Shown one piece after another: positions 21,246 through 25,796 of a DNA stretch of 25,796 nucleotides. Numbering within the stretch: the stretch's first letter is position 1; the number at the start of each line of letters is the position of its first letter. The notes under the pieces were generated by a model, which saw only the letters and a program-made list of their open reading frames with translations, was not told where the DNA came from and made no database searches. The translations under genes were made by a program, and so were the position numbers. Source of the DNA: Lingula anatina (Eukaryota > Brachiopoda > Lingulata > Lingulida > Lingulidae); NCBI RefSeq assembly GCF_001039355.2, contig NW_019775633.1, forward strand, positions 195,227 through 221,022, written 5' to 3'.

Positions 21246-21568
21246 TGAGCTGATATTTAGCTAAGGGTTTCTATTCAGTCTAGAGGCGTATCAGTAAATA
21301 AAAACCCTCACTCAGTGACTAATTAATGCAGCTAGGTCGGCACTTGCACTTTATACATGTTTACTCTTTATACCTATCTGATTACAGATTACAAAGAACC
21401 GTGAAATGATTTTGTGGTAGAGTAGCGTGTGTGATACATGTAATATAGTGGTTGAGAGGAAAAATACCCTGTTCCGCTAACATCTATCTTGGGGGTTTAA
21501 ATTGCATTGTTTTTACATTAAATTATCATTTTGATCAGGATATTTCTCTTTCTCCCTCTCTCACTCCC

Positions 21569-21600
21569 ACACACACACACTCACTGACACAACAACAAGT

Positions 21601-21646
<46 letters not shown>
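21569..21646 (+). repeat. Compound CA microsatellite
   Basis: A short CA block at 21569-21580 and a long pure CA block to 21646, separated by about 20 nt. Confidence 0.95.
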
Positions 21647-21648
<2 letters not shown>

Positions 21649-23747
21649 GCTTTTACAAGGCATACTAAAAACAAGATGGTTGTTAAATTGTTCTATAATG
21701 ACAGGAAATTATTTTCGTGCTATGAACAAAGTGCTACTGGGATCAGGATATCCCGGTATACACCCAAAGTATCCATTTCACCCCATGTCACAGATGGAGA
21801 ATTTAACAGCAGGTTTCCAATTCCTCCCATCCATGGTGGAGGCATCTACACCACAATGCATTGTGCCTCCTGTTAATAATCTTAATCTTCTGAATTGAGA
21901 GTGTTGAATGCAATTCATCACGTACTAGTTCAACCGCTTGTCTTCAAGTAGCCACTTGTTATCAGTTCGGAGACAGTGTATTGACATTTGTTTTGTGTGT
22001 CATTGCATAAATTGCGACGGAATTGGTGCAGTGTGCCGGGAGGTTGTGGTCCTCAGTGCTGTGTTTGTTGCATTTTTCATGCGCTTGTTAACTTTGTTAG
22101 TAGGGAAACATGACTTGTGTAGTTATATATATGATGGTAAGTAGATATTAGAGATATTGTGACGACAATCTTAAACGTTTTTAGAGGTTATTATATATTT
22201 TACGGATTATGATTCAGTTTGCCGTAAACTGTAAGAAATTGTATAGATGAGCTTAGAGAGGTATTTTTGGGTTATGGACGCCCTGTGTCCCATCAGGGAG
22301 TGTCGGTTAGAAACCCTTTCTAATACACGGTACAAACATCAAATATACCAATATATACGTATATACGTGAAACGGTCTACGGGTTCCAGTGTAACGCTTT
22401 TCTTTTTACACATATGCAAAAAGATGTCACATCAATTTCGATCAGCAAACTACATATTTTCAATAACATATTTTCTGTAACTGCATGTCCATTTACCCTG
22501 AAAGCAAAGGGTATTGCGGACTCCCTTAAACTAGTAAGGCACACTTGACCAATAAAATGCCTCACAATGGATTGTTCATGTAGGTTTGCTGTATTATTTG
22601 AGTGTATATGGATTGCAAACATATCAGGTCTGAAACTTCGGGCCTGCCATAGTTACATGGAAGTTCAATTTAGGTGAAGCTTTATTTTTAATATCATTTG
22701 AAATATTTCTGACCCTTATTTGTTCCACTTACATAGTATATCTGAATTAAATAGGCTGATAGTGCTTTACAGTTACTAGTAAACATCTATACTAAACGAG
22801 ACACGTAGAGATAAACAGACCCAACTTTTAGAAATATTTCATTGTAGGCCTAAATATAAGTGTCACAGTCACCCAGGACCTAGTTTATTTTCCTTACATT
22901 ATAAACACGCTTATGATTATAACCTGATCTTCCTCTCGGAATGTATTTTGAAATGTGTGCAATTTCATTTTCCCCTTCAAAATGCCCCACAAAAAGCTCA
23001 GAATTTACGCTAGGACTGAAATGGTGTCTTGAAGTACGAGAGTCTCCGAGAGCAGCTACATTTAAATACACCTGATGTGAACTAGAGAGCTAATTATATA
23101 CAAGAGGCATTAAACACACCGATATCATTATTTAATGTTATGTTATGTTATATCATCTTACCAATGTAAGTTTTAAAATCATAAAATCATAAAATCATTA
23201 TATCTACCTTTTCTTTCCATTTGCAGTTGCTTCTTTGTAAAATTTGTAAAATAGGAAGGCTGCTTTTCAATTTCCAGTGCATTCTCTTATGTTACCATTT
23301 ATAGATGTAAACTGATGCTTGGGTTCTTTTACATGTATTTGTTGTCTGTGGGCAGTCTTTCTAAGCCCTAAGTATAGTTCTCTTTCTAAGTATAGTTCTC
23401 ACCACCCCCATTTCAAACTAAGAGTAACAAGGATATCAGGTTTTTACAGACACGATTCAAAGGGGGATTTATTTTATCTAGGATGTGACATAAATTCCTT
23501 CTTGGTTGATTTGGATGCATATACGTGTTCCACATGTGGTCATGCCGCATTTGCACAATAGTCTAGAAAGGGTTACTATGAAACTTTCTGACCATGTGCA
23601 CTCTATGTTAAATACTACATTTTCCTACAAATATTCACCCATTTAGTGTATTTTGTTAACTTATATATAATATGAGATATTTGTTTGCTTTTTATCTCTG
23701 GTTCAATTTGCTCACCTACAGGTACGCAGGAGATAAGAAAGATTGTG

Positions 23748-23777
23748 CTCTCTCTCTCTCTCTCTCTCTGTGTGTGT
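23748..23777 (+). repeat. Compound CT/GT microsatellite
   Basis: CT repeat to 23769 passing directly into a short TG run. Confidence 0.95.
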
Positions 23778-24526
23778 AAAGCCTTCATGGAAATATAAAA
23801 TATTAAAGATTAAAAAACTATGGATATATTTTCTAACATACTGTGAAGTGTCTACACAACTGCAGTCATGCCCACACTGACAACTTGGAAGTAAGCAGGC
23901 AAATACCTATAATCTAAGGGCTGTTGTATTGTTAAAGTTTCAATTTAGGGATATGTCCCTCTACCTTTCTTTTATTTCTTTTTTTTTATTCTTTCCATTC
24001 TCTCCCTGCAGATTAAGGTTGCAAATTAACTTAGGGCTATCACAGCTTACAGATGTGTGTATACAAATCACTTTGAAACAAGTAAGTTGTTTGGTTCAGA
24101 TAACTTAATATTCAATTTTATATTATACTGAATATTTATGGATTTGATCCAGTAATTTCAAGATAAACATATAAAATCGTAGTTTTATCAGGTAAGGTAT
24201 CATATTAAAAGAGACATGCCTTTTTTGTGTTGTGATTCCAAATTCTTTTCTTATTAGATATTTTTCTTATTAATTCAGGTGTTGTGTTGCTTTAGTTGTA
24301 ATAAAACATACTGACAGAATTGGAAAAATTAAGCACTTGTAAATATAAGTGTATAAGTACAGAAATGTGTCACAGCAATTTTCGAAACTGCACAAACTAC
24401 ACAACTGCAAAAAATAAGGTATGCATGTAGATCTGAAGTTTAGTAAATCACTTGAATAATGTTATAACGATTCACAAAATGTCAAAGTTTTTAACTTCAT
24501 ATTTCTGCTTGTCAGAAAGTACAGCC

Positions 24527-24586
24527 CAGCAAACACCGTTGCCCAAAACGTTATGGTAACGTGATAATAACGTTCCGTGTTTGCTG
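24527..24586. mobile_element. 60-bp AACGTT-rich inverted-repeat element
   Basis: Perfect 10-bp ends CAGCAAACAC and GTGTTTGCTG enclose several AACGTT/AACGT palindromic words. It may be a miniature transposon remnant or a hairpin-forming repeat. No clear target duplication is seen. Confidence 0.5.
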
Positions 24587-25796
24587 ACATACCAACACAT
24601 TGATGTCTTACAGCTACTGATGCCATATAGGATCATATTGTTAGATACAATTGTTAAGTAAAGTGAGTTTTGTGGAAGAGGAAAGAGCCCCTGAAAATAT
24701 ACGACATTACCAGGACACCACACCAACTAACACCAGCCCAGTTGCAATAGAATCTGGTTGCAAGTGTGGCTTTGAGCACCTCCTGTTCCCGCAGACCCAG
24801 CATACAGCGACTTAAACCTATCTCCCAGGCTGACAAAATACTTCCAGCTCTAAAGATTTGAGGATGAGCGTGACATAAGGGGCCAAGCTGCTGGATTCTA
24901 CTGATCTGGCCAACTAGATGAAACAAGTACGTGGTGCTGCTCCAAAGGGACTTTGTTAGAATAAAAAACAGCTTGAATCTAAATACTTTATTATTAAAGT
25001 TTGAGGCTCGAAACATTTTAACAACCCCTTGTAATTAAATGACCAAAAGCCACAATTCGCTCTACAATTCATGGAGAATTACAAGTATAAAACATACATC
25101 AGTTGAATAAGGCCCTAAAAGGAGCAACCTCTATTAAATCACTATGTCAAATAAAAAGACACCATATTCGAGCCCTACAGGTTACTCCAACCTCATCATA
25201 AAACTGGAACTGAGCATTTATAGTCGATTTAAAGGATATGTGCACCGCAATATCATTTTAGCGATTCACAATGGTAAGAAATGCTTATAGGCATGTGTAG
25301 TCTGGCGGTTAAGTCCAAATTATTTCCAGAATTGTGCAAAAGTTGATAAAAGCATGAAACTTTCCACGATGAATGTCCATTGGGTGTTTGTCAATTTTAG
25401 ATCGGGGGCAACTCCAAAATCCACAAGTACCAGGATGAGCGGCTCTCTTAAATATGCTGACTCAGCATTTTATGTACATTTAGATTTCATCAAAACGAGC
25501 ACTACCAGCACTAATTATGATGTCATAAATAGATTTTTTAAACGTACGCTCACCGTGCACATTTATTAGAGCAATGATGACGTCACGATGGCGTCACTGG
25601 GTGATATTGCACAATATAGAATGACAAATATCCACTTTCTCCCATAGGAACAATAGTCTAACTTTACAATGTTTCTTTCCCGTAATTTTTAATCACAGAA
25701 ATGCCCCCTTTAGGGCTAATTAGTTTGGTTGCTACTTCCTAGACATTGAGCATTTTTCAATATGGCCGTCAATTTTTTTTTTTTTTTTTTTTTTTT
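24587..25796. other. Right flank, no supported gene
   Basis: It holds a locally GC-richer block at about 24700-24960 of unknown nature, overlapping a 120-codon minus-strand frame (24654-25016) without recognisable motifs. A perfect TGACGTCA palindrome lies at 25578-25585. A T24 run at 25773-25796 closes the window. Confidence 0.4.

Larger units (their letters stand above)
20500..24526. other. Long gene-poor stretch with microsatellites
   Basis: No supported gene. It contains a CAAAA repeat near 20552-20571 and GA, CA and CT microsatellites listed separately. The 148-codon frame at 21452-21898 runs through a CA repeat and is not convincing. No tRNA or rRNA was recognised. Confidence 0.45.

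Noticed and set aside
21452-21898. 148-codon plus-strand open frame, the longest in the window
   Set aside because: It runs through TC and CA microsatellites that cannot contain stops in this frame. The remaining part has no recognisable domain, and an overlapping 66-codon frame looks equally good.
24654-25016. 120-codon minus-strand open frame
   Set aside because: No motif, no homolog recognised and no splice context. It is kept only as an unexplained GC-richer block.
1-25796. CRISPR arrays, operons, tRNA and rRNA genes
   Set aside because: Searched by eye: the repeats are microsatellites or transposon-like, the gene structure is eukaryotic, and no tRNA A/B box pairs or rRNA segments were recognised.

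Overview
The window looks like a piece of nuclear DNA from an invertebrate animal. It is AT-rich and has low gene density. Genes are split into small exons with clean GT-AG introns, and AATAAA polyadenylation signals, many microsatellites and short inverted-repeat elements are present. There is no bacterial-style gene packing. The lophotrochozoan or other marine-invertebrate flavour (motifs such as gtacatgtac and gtaggcctac, dense small TIR elements) is an impression, not proof.

The only genes I can support are four paralogous copies of one five-exon gene. It encodes a roughly 217-residue class I S-adenosylmethionine-dependent methyltransferase of the METTL27 (WBSCR27)-like kind. All four share the exon pattern 114-126-136-93-185 nt with intron phases 0,0,1,1; the last exon of copy D keeps this length only through a frameshift. 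Copies A (1504-3262) and B (4540-6718) lie head to tail on the plus strand. Copies C (8801-12040) and D (13608-16277) lie head to tail on the minus strand. The layout is therefore A> B> <C <D, two tandem pairs converging on each other. A and B are close relatives, C and D are close relatives, and the two pairs are clearly diverged. The enzyme substrate cannot be read from the sequence.

Duplication history is visible. The C and D units match along about 4.1-4.8 kb, including promoters and 3' ends. Their junction holds a microsatellite plus a retrotransposon-like 3' tail. C has about 575 bp in intron 3 that D lacks. D carries an 11-nt deletion in its last exon that frameshifts the conserved C-terminus, yet the new frame happens to end after exactly 217 residues. 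A fragment homologous to the DNA upstream of A lies at about 7390-7760 with no gene after it, suggesting a third, truncated plus-strand unit.

From about 17.5 kb to the end I find no credible gene. This half holds a diverged direct repeat around a long TA microsatellite, a 162-bp short TIR element with a 6-bp target duplication, a 983-bp non-autonomous TIR element with internal 61-bp repeats, a 60-bp AACGTT-rich inverted-repeat element, several microsatellites and otherwise unique non-coding sequence.
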